Origin: Alphaproteobacteria bacterium | GTDB taxonomy: Bacteria > Pseudomonadota > Alphaproteobacteria > UBA828 | DNA: 58,136 nt | NCBI GenBank assembly: GCA_011523425.1 | Contig: WTGU01000062.1 | Location: 1 to 58,136, forward strand | Direction: 5' to 3' | Shown: positions 8,743 through 18,344 of the stretch, piece by piece | Layout: each line of letters opens with the position of its first letter | Position numbering within the stretch: position 1 is the first letter of the stretch | The notes under the pieces: model-generated | Databases searched by the model: none | What the model saw: the letters and a program-made list of their open reading frames with translations, nothing else | Told to the model about the DNA's origin: nothing | Program-made: the position numbers and the translations under genes

Positions 8743-9927
8743 TCAGGCGACCACGCCGTCGCCGCGCAGCGTGGCGATGCCCTCGGCGGAGAACCCGGCT
8801 TCGCCCAGCAGCTCGTCGGTGTGCTCGCCGAGCAGCGGCGCCCCGCGGCGCACCGTCGCCGGGGTCGCCTCGAAGCAGGCCGCCGGCCCCGCCTGGCGCA
8901 GCCGGCCCGCTGCCGGGTGGTCGTACTCGACGAGCGTGCCGCCGGCGGCGACTTGCGGGTGCTCGACGAGCTGGCTCCGCGTCAGCACCGGCGCACAGGG
9001 CACGTCTTCCGCTTCCAGCCGCTCCATCCATTCGGCGGTGGTGCGGGTGCGGATCGCCTCCTGGGTCAGCGCGAGCCGCTCGTCGATGTTCTCGTCGCGG
9101 AGCGCAGGCGTCTTGAAGCGCTCGTCCTCCAGCCATTCCGGTCGCTCCGCGGCGCGCGCGAGGCCGCGCCATTCGCGATCGCTCATCACGGCGACGCTCA
9201 TGAAGCCGTCCTGCGTCTCGTAGATCAGGTCGATGAAGCTCGCCGCCCGCTGCCCGTCCGCAGGCTGATCGACAAACGTCAGCCCGCCCATGTCCGAGGC
9301 CCAGAGGAAGGCCACCACAGCGTCGAGCATGGAAAGGCGCACATGCTGGCCCTCGCCGGTGCGCGCGCGGGCGAGCAGGGCCGCGGTCACCGCCTGGGCC
9401 GCGGTCACGGCGGTGAGCTTGTCCGGCAGGATGGTGCGGATGAGGCGCGGGCGCGCATCGTCCGAGCCGCCCTGGACCGAGGCCAGGCCCGACGCGGCCT
9501 GGATGATGGGATCGTAGACGCGCTTCGTGGCGTAGGGGCCGGCCTCGCCGAAGCCGCTGATCGAGACATAGACGATCTGCGGGCTCGCCGCGCGGATCTC
9601 GGGCTCGCCGACGCCGAGGCGATCGACCACGCCCGGCCGGAAGTTCTGGATGAAGACATCGGCACCGGCGGCGAGGCGCCCCACCACCTCCCGCCCGCGC
9701 GGGTGCTTGAGATCGACGGCGATCGAGCGCTTGTTCCTGTTGGTGTTGATGAACTGGGTGGCGAGGCCGCCGGCGCGATTGCCGCCGGTGCGCACGTGAT
9801 CGCCGCCGCCGGGCGCCTCCACCTTGATCACGTCCGCGCCCTGGTCGCCCAGCATCATGGTCGCGAACGGGCCCGAGACCATGGTGGTCAGGTCGATCAC
9901 CCGAAAGCCGTCGAGCGGTCCCGGCAC
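8743..9927 (-). CDS. CaiB/BaiF family (class III) CoA-transferase
   Basis: A 394-aa class III CoA-transferase that moves CoA between carboxylic acids without ATP. The N-terminus PGPLDGFRVIDLTTMVSGP is typical, and Asp in RLSMLDAVVAF matches the aspartate that forms the acyl-anhydride intermediate. The GTG at 9927 is chosen because GGGGAGGAG precedes it and it matches family N-termini; the open frame upstream is a low-complexity Arg-rich read-through. It heads an operon with the carboxyltransferase. Donor and acceptor acids are unknown. Confidence 0.9.
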   Translation of the reverse strand: MPGPLDGFRVIDLTTMVSGPFATMMLGDQGADVIKVEAPGGGDHVRTGGNRAGGLATQFINTNRNKRSIAVDLKHPRGREVVGRLAAGADVFIQNFRPGVVDRLGVGEPEIRAASPQIVYVSISGFGEAGPYATKRVYDPIIQAASGLASVQGGSDDARPRLIRTILPDKLTAVTAAQAVTAALLARARTGEGQHVRLSMLDAVVAFLWASDMGGLTFVDQPADGQRAASFIDLIYETQDGFMSVAVMSDREWRGLARAAERPEWLEDERFKTPALRDENIDERLALTQEAIRTRTTAEWMERLEAEDVPCAPVLTRSQLVEHPQVAAGGTLVEYDHPAAGRLRQAGPAACFEATPATVRRGAPLLGEHTDELLGEAGFSAEGIATLRGDGVVA

Positions 9928-10046
9928 GGTTCTCCTCCCCGCTGATGCGGCGCGCCCGCATCGTGCGCTCCGCGCGCGTCCCGCGCGACGGCGCCGGGCG
10001 ATCCTATCGGCCCCGGACCTGCGGCGCCAGTTGGGCCGGCTGCGAT

Positions 10047-10075
10047 TTGACCGCGCCCGCGCCCTGCTATTCGAT
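10047..10075 (+). promoter_or_regulatory. Weak promoter candidate for the DSD1-like gene
   Basis: TTGACC at 10047-10052 is followed after 17 bases by TTCGAT (10070-10075), 44 bases before the ATG at 10119. The -10 match is poor; the -35 match is good. Confidence 0.3.
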
Positions 10076-10118
10076 GGCGCGCCCACGAACGACGCAGCAC
10101 GCAGCACGGGGAGCGGCG

Positions 10119-11264
10119 ATGAGTCCCACGGGAGAGCTTGGCCCCAACCAGGCGCTGATCGACCAGTCCGGATCGCGCGCCGCGCTCGAGACGCCGGCGC
10201 TGGTGCTCGACCTCGACCGGCTGGAGCGCAACATCGCCTATCTCGCCGGCTATCTCGCCGATGCCGGCCACGGGCTCCGGCCGGTCGCCAAGATCCACAA
10301 GTCGGTGGCGGTGGCGAAGCTCCAGGGCGCGGCCGGCGCGCTCGGCCAGTGCTGCGCGACGCTGGCGGAGGCAGAGGTCATGGCCGATGCCGGCATCCCC
10401 GGCGTGCTGCTCTTCTCCCAGGTGGTGACGGGGCCCAAGATCGAGCGCCTCGCCCGGCTCAACGCCCGGGCCGACGGGCTGCTGGTTGCCGTGGACGACG
10501 CGGCCGTGGCCAGCCGGCTCGCCGCAGCGGCGCGTGAGGCCGGCCGGCCGCTCCGCATGCTGGTCGACTTCGAGGTCGGCGGCCGGCGCACCGGCCTCGT
10601 CTCGATCGACGACGCTCTCGCGCTCGCGCGCCACGTCGCCGGGACGGACGGCGCGGTCTACGCAGGCGTGCAGGGCTACAACGGCTCGTTCCAGCGGGAG
10701 CCCGACATCGCCGCCCGCCGCGCCGAGCAGGAGCGCTGCACGGCACCGCTCGCCGAGTTGTGCGAGCGCCTCGCCGCCGAGGGCCTCGCGCCGGAGATCG
10801 TCTCCGGCGGCGGCACCGGGACCTATGCGATCGACGCCGCCGCCGGCCTCTTCACCGAGTGTCAGGCGGGCAGCTACATCTTCATGGACGTGAACTACAT
10901 CGACACGCCCTTCGAGCCCAACAACCCGCATCCCTTCGAGCCCGCGCTCTTCGTGCGCACCACGGTGATCAGCGCGCGGGACGAGTTCGCCGTCACCGAC
11001 GCGGGCATCAAGGAATTCGCGCGCGAGGAGCTCGCCCCCCGCGTCACCTCGGGCGCCGATCCGGAGTCGCGCTACGAGCTGGTGGGCGACGACATGGGCC
11101 GCGTCACGGTGCCGGCGGGCGCGCGGGTGCCGCAGGTGGGCGAGGCGCTGGAATGCCTCACGCCGCACTGCTACGGGACGCTCAACCTCTACGACGCCTA
11201 TCACTGCGTGCGCGGCGACACGCTGGTCGACATCTGGCCGATCGACGCCCGCGCCCAGTGCTAG
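10119..11264 (+). CDS. DSD1/D-threonine aldolase-type PLP enzyme (fold type III)
   Basis: A 381-aa alanine-racemase-fold enzyme of the D-serine dehydratase/D-threonine aldolase family. The PLP lysine lies in PVAKIHKS, followed by the usual CATLAEAEVMADAGIPG. At the C-terminus TPHCYGTLNLYD supplies the His/Cys pair that binds the catalytic metal in this family. The expected reaction is metal-assisted dehydration or retro-aldol cleavage of a D-beta-hydroxy amino acid. The start at 10119 has GGGGAG eight bases upstream and avoids an Arg-rich read-through. The gene is followed directly by an array of hairpins. Confidence 0.85.
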   Translation: MSPTGELGPNQALIDQSGSRAALETPALVLDLDRLERNIAYLAGYLADAGHGLRPVAKIHKSVAVAKLQGAAGALGQCCATLAEAEVMADAGIPGVLLFSQVVTGPKIERLARLNARADGLLVAVDDAAVASRLAAAAREAGRPLRMLVDFEVGGRRTGLVSIDDALALARHVAGTDGAVYAGVQGYNGSFQREPDIAARRAEQERCTAPLAELCERLAAEGLAPEIVSGGGTGTYAIDAAAGLFTECQAGSYIFMDVNYIDTPFEPNNPHPFEPALFVRTTVISARDEFAVTDAGIKEFAREELAPRVTSGADPESRYELVGDDMGRVTVPAGARVPQVGEALECLTPHCYGTLNLYDAYHCVRGDTLVDIWPIDARAQC

Positions 11265-11265
11265 A

Positions 11266-11364
11266 GCGCATCCGTCTTTGACGGATGCGCGACAGGCCGC
11301 GACTGCGGCCCGCCGCTTATGCGGCGCGCCCGCGCAGGCGCCGGCAGGCGCGCGAAATCGCGCG
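11266..11364. repeat. Array of four consecutive perfect stem-loops
   Basis: Four perfect inverted repeats follow the stop codon at 11262-11264. First, GCGCATCCGTC (11266-11276) pairs with 11280-11290 around a TTT loop. Second, GGCCGC pairs with GCGGCC (11295-11310, loop GACT). Third, CGCCGC pairs with GCGGCG (11311-11326, loop TTAT). Fourth, CGCGCG pairs with CGCGCG (11349-11364, loop AAAT). No T-tract follows the first hairpin, so it is not a textbook intrinsic terminator, though it could still end or stabilise the upstream transcript. Confidence 0.7.
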
Positions 11365-11421
11365 ACGGCCGGCTGCCGTGAGCGACAAAGAGGCGGGAGG
11401 CGGAGCCACCGGAACGACGCC

Positions 11422-11450
11422 TTGACCCGGTGAGGGAGCGGGCTTAGGGT
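11422..11450 (+). promoter_or_regulatory. Probable promoter of the ffh-rpsP operon
   Basis: TTGACC (11422-11427) and TAGGGT (11445-11450) are separated by 17 bases, about 100 bases before the ffh start. The TTAGGGT element also occurs in the putative cysK promoter at 50884-50912, which supports a shared housekeeping form. Confidence 0.5.
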
Positions 11451-11551
11451 CCGCCCGTTTCGAGAGGGTTCGAAAGGCTGCCCTTCGAGGAGGGACGCCG
11501 GTCCGCGAGTGTCGCGCACCGGCGCGAGGCCCGTTGGGGCGGGAGCGGTAC

Positions 11552-12907
11552 GTGTTCGACAGTCTGTCCGGCAGGCTAGGCGGGGTCTTCGAGGCGCTGA
11601 CGCGGCGCGGCGCGCTGAGCGAGGCCGACGTGGATTCGGCGCTGCGCGACGTGCGCATCGCCCTGCTCGAGGCCGACGTGGCGCTGCCGGTGGTCAAGGA
11701 CTTCGTCGCCGGCGTGCGCGAGAAGGCCGTGGGCGCCGACGTGCTGAAGAGCGTGGCGCCCGGCCAGCAGGTCATCAAGATCGTCAGCGATCACCTGGTC
11801 GAGATGCTGGGCGGCGAGACCGCCGAGATCGCCATCGCCGCCGCCAGCCCGCCCGCCGCCGTCCTCGTGGTCGGCCTCCAGGGCTCGGGCAAGACCACCA
11901 CCACCGCCAAGCTCGGCCGCTACCTGCGCGTGAGCCACAGGAAGCGCGTGCTGATGGCCTCGCTCGACACCCGCCGGCCGGCGGCCATGGAGCAGCTCGT
12001 CGTGCTCGGCATGCAGGCCGAGGTGGACGTGCTGCCGATCGAGTTCGGCCAGGGGGCGGTGGCGATCGCGAAGCGGGCGATGAAGGCCGGCGCACAGGAG
12101 GGCCATGACGTGGTCCTGCTCGATACCGCCGGCCGCTTGCACGTGGACGACGAGCTGATGGCCGAGTGCGCCGCCGTGCGGGATGCCGCCGGGCCGGCCG
12201 AGACCCTGCTGGTCGCCGATGCGCTCACCGGCCAGGACGCGGTCAACGTCGCCGGCGCGTTCCACGAGCGGATCGGCCTCACCGGGATCGCGCTGACCCG
12301 GGTCGACGGCGACGGGCGCGGCGGGGCGGCGCTCAGCATGCGCGCGGTCACCGGCTGCCCGATCAAGCTGATCGGCGTGGGCGAGAAGCTCGACGCCATC
12401 GAGCCCTTCCACCCGGACCGCATCGCGTCGCGCATCCTCGGCATGGGCGACGTGGTCTCGCTCGTCGAGAAGGCGCAGGAGACGATCGAGCAGGAGGAGG
12501 CCGAGCGGCTCGTCCGCAAGGCGAAGAAGGGCGGGTTCGACATGAACGACCTCGCCCAGCAGCTCCAGCAGGTGCGGAAGATGGGCGGCATGGAGGGCCT
12601 GCTCGGCATGCTGCCCGGAGTCGGCAAGGTCAAGCGCCAGCTCGCCGAGGCGAACCTCGATCTCTCGCTGCTCGACCGCCAGCAGGCCATCATCAACTCG
12701 ATGACGCCGCTGGAGCGGCGCAACCCGAAGCTGCTGAACAGCTCGCGCAAGCGGCGCATCGCCGGCGGCTCGGGCACCTCCGTGCAGGACGTGAACCGCC
12801 TGCTCAAGCAGGTCAAGCAGATGAACATCATGATGAAGCGGGCCGGCAAGCTGGGCGAGAAGGGCCTCATGCGGGCCGGGATGCCTGGTCTAATACCGCC
12901 CCGCTGA
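11552..12907 (+). CDS. ffh: Signal recognition particle protein Ffh
   Basis: The SRP GTPase that binds signal peptides and SRP RNA and delivers nascent membrane proteins to FtsY; 451 aa. The N domain begins [19 protein letters not shown]. The G domain has the P-loop [14 protein letters not shown] (G108 onward), [20 protein letters not shown] and [10 protein letters not shown]. The Met-rich M domain includes MLPGVGKVK, the RNA-binding [12 protein letters not shown] and [10 protein letters not shown]. The start is taken as the GTG at 11552, with GGGAGCGG upstream, because it gives the standard N-terminus. It leads the ffh-rpsP-rimM-trmD-rplS cluster. SRP RNA was not found here. Confidence 0.97.
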   Translation: MFDSLSGRLGGVFEALTRRGALSEADVDSALRDVRIALLEADVALPVVKDFVAGVREKAVGADVLKSVAPGQQVIKIVSDHLVEMLGGETAEIAIAAASPPAAVLVVGLQGSGKTTTTAKLGRYLRVSHRKRVLMASLDTRRPAAMEQLVVLGMQAEVDVLPIEFGQGAVAIAKRAMKAGAQEGHDVVLLDTAGRLHVDDELMAECAAVRDAAGPAETLLVADALTGQDAVNVAGAFHERIGLTGIALTRVDGDGRGGAALSMRAVTGCPIKLIGVGEKLDAIEPFHPDRIASRILGMGDVVSLVEKAQETIEQEEAERLVRKAKKGGFDMNDLAQQLQQVRKMGGMEGLLGMLPGVGKVKRQLAEANLDLSLLDRQQAIINSMTPLERRNPKLLNSSRKRRIAGGSGTSVQDVNRLLKQVKQMNIMMKRAGKLGEKGLMRAGMPGLIPPR

Positions 12908-12959
12908 AAGGACGTCAAGACACAACCAGACACACCCGGACAAGGAGAGTAACGAGACC

Positions 12960-13544
12960 ATGGCACTGAAGATTCGCCTGTCCCGTGCCGGCGCCAAGAA
13001 GCGCCCGTTCTACCGCGTGGTGGTGGCCGACAGCCGCAGCCCGCGCGACGGCCGCTTCCTCGAGCGGCTGGGGACCTACGACCCGATGCTGCCCAAGGAC
13101 CATCCCGAGCGCGTGCGCCTCAACGTCGAGCGCGTGCGCCACTGGCTGGACGTCGGCGCGCTGCCGTCCGACCGTGTCGCCCGCTTCCTCGGCGCCGCCG
13201 AGATCATCCCGATGCCGGCGCAGCGCAACAATCCCCAGAAGGGCCAACCCAGGGCGAAGGCGCTGGAGCGCGAGGCGGCACGGGCGGAAAAGGCGGCGGC
13301 AGCCAGCGCCGCCGAGGAAGCCGCTCCCGAGGAGGCCGTCGCCGAGGAGGCAGCTCCGGAAGAGGCCGTCGCCGAGGAGGCAGCTCCAGAGGAGGCCGTC
13401 GCCGAGGAGGCAGCTCCAGAGGAGGCCGTCGCCGAGGAGGCCACGCCCGAAGAAGCCGCCGCCGACGAGGCCGCTCCCGAGGAGGCGGCACCCGACGAGG
13501 CCGCTGCAGACGATGGCGGAGAGGAAGAGAAAGCCGGCGACTGA
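12960..13544 (+). CDS. rpsP: 30S ribosomal protein S16 with repetitive Ala/Glu extension
   Basis: The S16 core occupies about residues 1-85 ([20 protein letters not shown], then [16 protein letters not shown] and [14 protein letters not shown]). S16 is normally around 80-90 aa. This one is 194 aa because of a C-terminal tail of about 105 residues, basic near the core ([17 protein letters not shown]) and then strongly acidic, made of 10-residue units of the form [10 protein letters not shown]. The ATG has AAGGAGAG upstream. The last 32 bases overlap rimM. Shorter Ala/Glu tails on S16 occur in some alphaproteobacteria; no function is established for them. Confidence 0.96.
   Translation: MALKIRLSRAGAKKRPFYRVVVADSRSPRDGRFLERLGTYDPMLPKDHPERVRLNVERVRHWLDVGALPSDRVARFLGAAEIIPMPAQRNNPQKGQPRAKALEREAARAEKAAAASAAEEAAPEEAVAEEAAPEEAVAEEAAPEEAVAEEAAPEEAVAEEATPEEAAADEAAPEEAAPDEAAADDGGEEEKAGD
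13321..13500 (+). repeat. Six in-frame 30-bp tandem repeats in rpsP
   Basis: Six 30-base units lie end to end. The first four (13321-13440) differ at only a few positions and units three and four are identical; the last two (13441-13500) are degenerate. Each unit keeps the reading frame and encodes one Ala/Pro/Glu/Val decapeptide, so copy number can change by slippage without a frameshift. Confidence 0.9.
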
Positions 13545-14109
13545 GGCCGCGGCCTGCGCGGGCGCCACGGCCACCCCGGCCGCGCCGGAGCCGGCCGGGC
13601 CGGAGCGGGCGCGGACGGTCTGCGTCGGGCGCATCGTCGGCGCCCACGGCGTGCGCGGCATCGTTCGCGTGCGCAGCCACACCCAGAACCCGGACGATCT
13701 CGCCGCCTACGGCCCGCTCGCCGACGCGGACGGGTCGCGGCGCTTCGCTCTCGCGCTGACCGGGCACGTCAAGGGGCTGCTGCTCGCCCGGATCGAGGGC
13801 GTGGACGATCGCGACGCGGCGGACGCCCTGCGCGGGACCGACCTCCACGTCGCCCGCGACCTGCTGCCGCCCACCGAGGGCGACGAGTACTACCACGTGG
13901 ACCTTCTCGGGCTGCGGGCGGAGAGCGCGTCGGGCGCCGCGATCGGCCGGGTCAGCGCGATCCACGATCACGGCGCCGGCCCCATCGTCGAGATTCAGCC
14001 GGCCGACGGCCCCTCCACCCTCGTCCCCTTCACGCGCGAGCACGTGCCGGCCGTCGACATCGAGGCCGGCCGCATGGTGGTTGCCGCCACGGCGGAGGAG
14101 GGCTCGTGA
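13513..14109 (+). CDS. rimM: Ribosome maturation factor RimM
   Basis: A 30S assembly factor that binds S19, 198 aa. The N-terminal RimM domain starts at about residue 35 with [20 protein letters not shown]; the PRC-barrel domain follows from about residue 110 ([15 protein letters not shown] through [15 protein letters not shown]). The chosen ATG at 13513 adds a low-complexity Ala/Pro/Arg leader and overlaps the end of rpsP by 32 bases. No in-frame ATG or GTG was seen between it and the domain, so the overlap may be real. It overlaps trmD by four bases. Confidence 0.92.
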   Translation: MAERKRKPATEAAACAGATATPAAPEPAGPERARTVCVGRIVGAHGVRGIVRVRSHTQNPDDLAAYGPLADADGSRRFALALTGHVKGLLLARIEGVDDRDAADALRGTDLHVARDLLPPTEGDEYYHVDLLGLRAESASGAAIGRVSAIHDHGAGPIVEIQPADGPSTLVPFTREHVPAVDIEAGRMVVAATAEEGS

Positions 14110-14870
14110 CCGCAGGTAGGCACGCGGACGGGCGGACGGGCGCGCCGTGGTGCGCTCATGTGCTCACGCTCTCTCCTGAGGTCTTTCCCGGCCCTCTCGG
14201 CGCCGCGCTGGCGGGCCGCAGCCTCGAATCCGGCCTCTGGCGGCTGGAAACGGTGGACATCCGCCGCTTCGCGCGCGATAAACACGGCACCGTCGACGAT
14301 CACCCGTTCGGCGGCGGGGCGGGCATGGTCATGCGCCCCGATGTCCTGGCAGCGGCCATCGATTCGGTGCAGCCGGCGGCGGGCGATGTGCCGCGCTTCC
14401 TGCTCTCGCCGCGCGGTGCGCCGCTCGCTCAGGACCGGGTGAAGGAATTGGCGAACGGCCCCGGCATCCTGCTGGTCTGCGGCCGTTTCGAGGGAGTCGA
14501 CGAGCGTGTGCTGGAAGGCCGTGGCGTTGCCGAGCTCAGCGTCGGCGACTACGTGCTCTCGGGCGGGGAGATCGCGGCGATGGCGGTGATCGACGCCTGC
14601 GTGCGGCTTCTGCCCGGTGTGGTGGGCCGGCCCGACTCGCTGGTCGAGGAGAGCTTCGAGGACGACCTGCTGGAGTATCCGCACTACACCCGCCCGCGCC
14701 TCTTCGAGGGCCGCGCCGTGCCGGAGGTGCTCCTCTCCGGCGACCATGCCGCCGTCGATGCCTGGCGGCGGGCGCAGGCGGAGCATGTGACCAGAACGCG
14801 ACGCGCCGATCTCTGGGCGCGTCACCAGGCGCGGCGCTGTGCGGGCGCGCCCACAGGCGCGACGCGCTAG
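14106..14870 (+). CDS. trmD: tRNA (guanine-N1)-methyltransferase TrmD
   Basis: A SAM-dependent SPOUT (trefoil-knot) enzyme that makes m1G37 in tRNAs and prevents +1 frameshifting; 254 aa. Signatures are [12 protein letters not shown] at the N-terminus, [24 protein letters not shown] and the knot sequence [15 protein letters not shown]. It starts at a GTG overlapping the rimM stop codon (GTGA), so translation is coupled. rplS follows after a 19-base gap. Confidence 0.96.
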   Translation: MTAGRHADGRTGAPWCAHVLTLSPEVFPGPLGAALAGRSLESGLWRLETVDIRRFARDKHGTVDDHPFGGGAGMVMRPDVLAAAIDSVQPAAGDVPRFLLSPRGAPLAQDRVKELANGPGILLVCGRFEGVDERVLEGRGVAELSVGDYVLSGGEIAAMAVIDACVRLLPGVVGRPDSLVEESFEDDLLEYPHYTRPRLFEGRAVPEVLLSGDHAAVDAWRRAQAEHVTRTRRADLWARHQARRCAGAPTGATR

Positions 14871-14889
14871 GATACGCGAGGATAGTGCC

Positions 14890-15306
14890 GTGAACATGAT
14901 CGAGCAGTTGAACGCCGAGGCCGTGGAGAAGCTCACGGAGGCGCGGGAGGTCCCCTCGTTCGCCCCCGGCGATACCCTCCGCGTCCACGTCAAGGTGGTG
15001 GAAGGCTCGCGCGAGCGGGTGCAGGTGTTCGAGGGCGTCTGCATCGCGCGGCGCAACCGCAGCCTCAACTCCTCCTTCACGGTCCGCAAGATCTCCTACG
15101 GCGAGGGGGTGGAGAGGGTCTTCCCGCTCCATTCGCCGCGCATCGCGAAGATCGAGGTGGTGAAGCGGGGGGCGGTGCGTCGCGCCAAGCTCTACTACCT
15201 GCGCGGCCTGCGCGGCAAGGCGGCGCGGATCCGCGAGAAGCGGGACGACCGCGGCGCCAGGAAGGCCGCTGCCCGGACGAGCGAAGAGGCCGCACCCACC
15301 GAGTGA
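14890..15306 (+). CDS. rplS: 50S ribosomal protein L19
   Basis: Ribosomal L19, 138 aa, located at the 30S-50S interface. The core reads [20 protein letters not shown], then [17 protein letters not shown] and [19 protein letters not shown] short charged tail rich in Ala, Arg and Glu follows. The GTG at 14890 gives the family N-terminus MNMIEQL and sits six bases after GAGGAT; an ATG at 14896 is an alternative. It ends the ribosomal group and is followed 29 bases later by leuC. Confidence 0.95.
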   Translation: MNMIEQLNAEAVEKLTEAREVPSFAPGDTLRVHVKVVEGSRERVQVFEGVCIARRNRSLNSSFTVRKISYGEGVERVFPLHSPRIAKIEVVKRGAVRRAKLYYLRGLRGKAARIREKRDDRGARKAAARTSEEAAPTE

Positions 15307-15335
15307 CCGCGCGCCGCCGGCGCCGGAGGATGCCC

Positions 15336-16754
<1,419 letters not shown>

Positions 16755-16766
16755 GGAGGGCCCGTC

Positions 16767-17402
16767 ATGCGCACATTCACGACCCTCTCGGGCCCGGCGG
16801 CGTCGCTGCCGATGATCAACGTCGATACCGACCAGATCATCCCCAAGCAGTACCTCACCGCGATCAGCCGTGCCGGGCTCGGCAAGGGCCTCTTCCACGA
16901 CTTCCGCTACGACATGGAGGACCGCCCGGTTCCGGACTTCGTCCTCAACCGGGCGCCCTGGAACGAGGCCTGCATCCTCATCGCCGGCCAGAACTTCGGC
17001 TGCGGGTCGAGCCGCGAGCACGCCCCCTGGGCGCTCGAGGACTTCGGCATCCGCTGCGTCATCGCGCCGAGCTTCGCCGACATCTTCTTCAACAACTGCG
17101 TCAAGAACGGCATCCTGCTCATCGCGCTGCCCGAGGACGACGCGAACACGCTGACGGCCGACGCCGGCAACGCGCAGACCTGCCGGATGGCGGTGGACCT
17201 GGACGCACAGACCGTCACGCGCTCGAACGGCGAGACCGTCGCCTTCGAGATCGAGCCCTTCCGCAAGCACCGGCTGCTCAAGGGGCTCGACGATATCGGC
17301 ATCACGCTCGCGAGAGCCGCCGAGATCGACGCCTTCGAGGCGCGGCAGAAGGCCACCCAGCCATGGCTCTACGGGGCGCGTCTCCCCGACCCCGGCGCCT
17401 GA
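16767..17402 (+). CDS. leuD: 3-isopropylmalate dehydratase small subunit
   Basis: The swivelling small subunit of isopropylmalate isomerase, 211 aa, normal length. Signatures are NVDTDQIIPKQYL and FGCGSSREHAPWAL. It is co-transcribed with leuC. leuB, which often follows in alphaproteobacteria, is replaced here by the molybdenum hydroxylase operon, which begins 96 bases downstream. Confidence 0.97.
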   Translation: MRTFTTLSGPAASLPMINVDTDQIIPKQYLTAISRAGLGKGLFHDFRYDMEDRPVPDFVLNRAPWNEACILIAGQNFGCGSSREHAPWALEDFGIRCVIAPSFADIFFNNCVKNGILLIALPEDDANTLTADAGNAQTCRMAVDLDAQTVTRSNGETVAFEIEPFRKHRLLKGLDDIGITLARAAEIDAFEARQKATQPWLYGARLPDPGA

Positions 17403-17498
17403 CGCAGCCGCGCCGAGCCTCGCCCCGGCCGGACACGGCCGCCGGGCGTGGAGAGCCGGCATTTCCGGTATCATGGAAAGCGAGATGAGGCTGCCGTG

Positions 17499-18344
17499 AT
17501 GCCGGACTATCTGCGTCCCACCGCCCTCGACGATGCGCTGGCGGCGCTCGGCAGCCGGCGGCTGACGGTGCTGGCTGGCGGCACCGACTTCTACCCGGCG
17601 CGGGTGGGCAAGCCGCTCGACGAGCCCGTCCTCGACATCACCGCGCTCGAATCCCTCCGCGCGATCGAGAAGCGTGCGGACCATTGGCGCATTCCCGCGC
17701 TCGCGACCTGGAGCGACATCGTCCGCGCCGACCTGCCCCCCTGGTTCGACGGCCTCAAGCTGGCGGCGCTCGAGATCGGCGGCCGCCAGGTGCAGAACGC
17801 CGGCACGCTCTGCGGTAATCTCTGCAACGCCTCGCCCGCCGCCGACGGCGTGCCGGTGCTGCTCAGCCTCGGCGCCGAGGTGGAGCTCGCCTCGCACGAG
17901 CGGCGGGAGACCATGCCGCTCGCCGCCTTCATCCGCGGCAACCGCGAGACGGCGATCGCGCCGGACCAGCTCATGCTGGCGGTGCGCGTGCCCAGGCCCG
18001 CGGCGGAACGGGCGCGTGGGCACTTCCTCAAGCTCGGCGCCCGGCGCTACCTGGTGATCTCGATCGTCATGGCGGCGGCGGCGCTGGAGGCGGGCGCGGA
18101 CGGCCGCATCGTGCGCGCAGCGGTCGCGGTCGGCGCCTGCTCGCCGGTGGCGCGCCGCCTGCCGGCGCTGGAGGAGGCGCTCCTCGGCCGCGCTTGCGAC
18201 GAATCGCTCGGCGAGGCCGTGACGGACGCGCACGTGGCGCCGCTCGCGCCGCTCGACGATGCGCGCGGCTCGGCCGCCTACCGCCTCGATGCGGCGCGGA
18301 CGCTGACGGCGCGCACGCTCGCCGAGCTCGGGAGCATGATATGA
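17499..18344 (+). CDS. Molybdenum hydroxylase FAD-binding subunit (XdhB/CoxM-like)
   Basis: A 281-aa FAD subunit of a xanthine-dehydrogenase-family enzyme that passes electrons from the [2Fe-2S] clusters onward. LAGGTDFYP (about residues 26-34) and the segment GTLCGNLCNASPAADGVP are the two flavin-binding motifs. The C-terminal CO-dehydrogenase flavoprotein domain follows (GARRYLVISIVMAAA). The ATG at 17499 is preceded by GATGAGG. The stop codon overlaps the start of the next gene (ATGA). A TATCAT at 17469-17474 could be a -10 element, but no good -35 is visible. It is the first gene of a six-gene operon. Confidence 0.9.
   Translation: MPDYLRPTALDDALAALGSRRLTVLAGGTDFYPARVGKPLDEPVLDITALESLRAIEKRADHWRIPALATWSDIVRADLPPWFDGLKLAALEIGGRQVQNAGTLCGNLCNASPAADGVPVLLSLGAEVELASHERRETMPLAAFIRGNRETAIAPDQLMLAVRVPRPAAERARGHFLKLGARRYLVISIVMAAAALEAGADGRIVRAAVAVGACSPVARRLPALEEALLGRACDESLGEAVTDAHVAPLAPLDDARGSAAYRLDAARTLTARTLAELGSMI

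Noticed and set aside
11365-11551. Possible SRP (4.5S) RNA gene near ffh
   Set aside because: No recognisable SRP RNA tetraloop/asymmetric-loop pattern was seen; the stretch looks like a promoter and leader.
13321-13500. Possible CRISPR-like or non-coding tandem array
   Set aside because: The units are contiguous, without spacers, and keep the rpsP reading frame.
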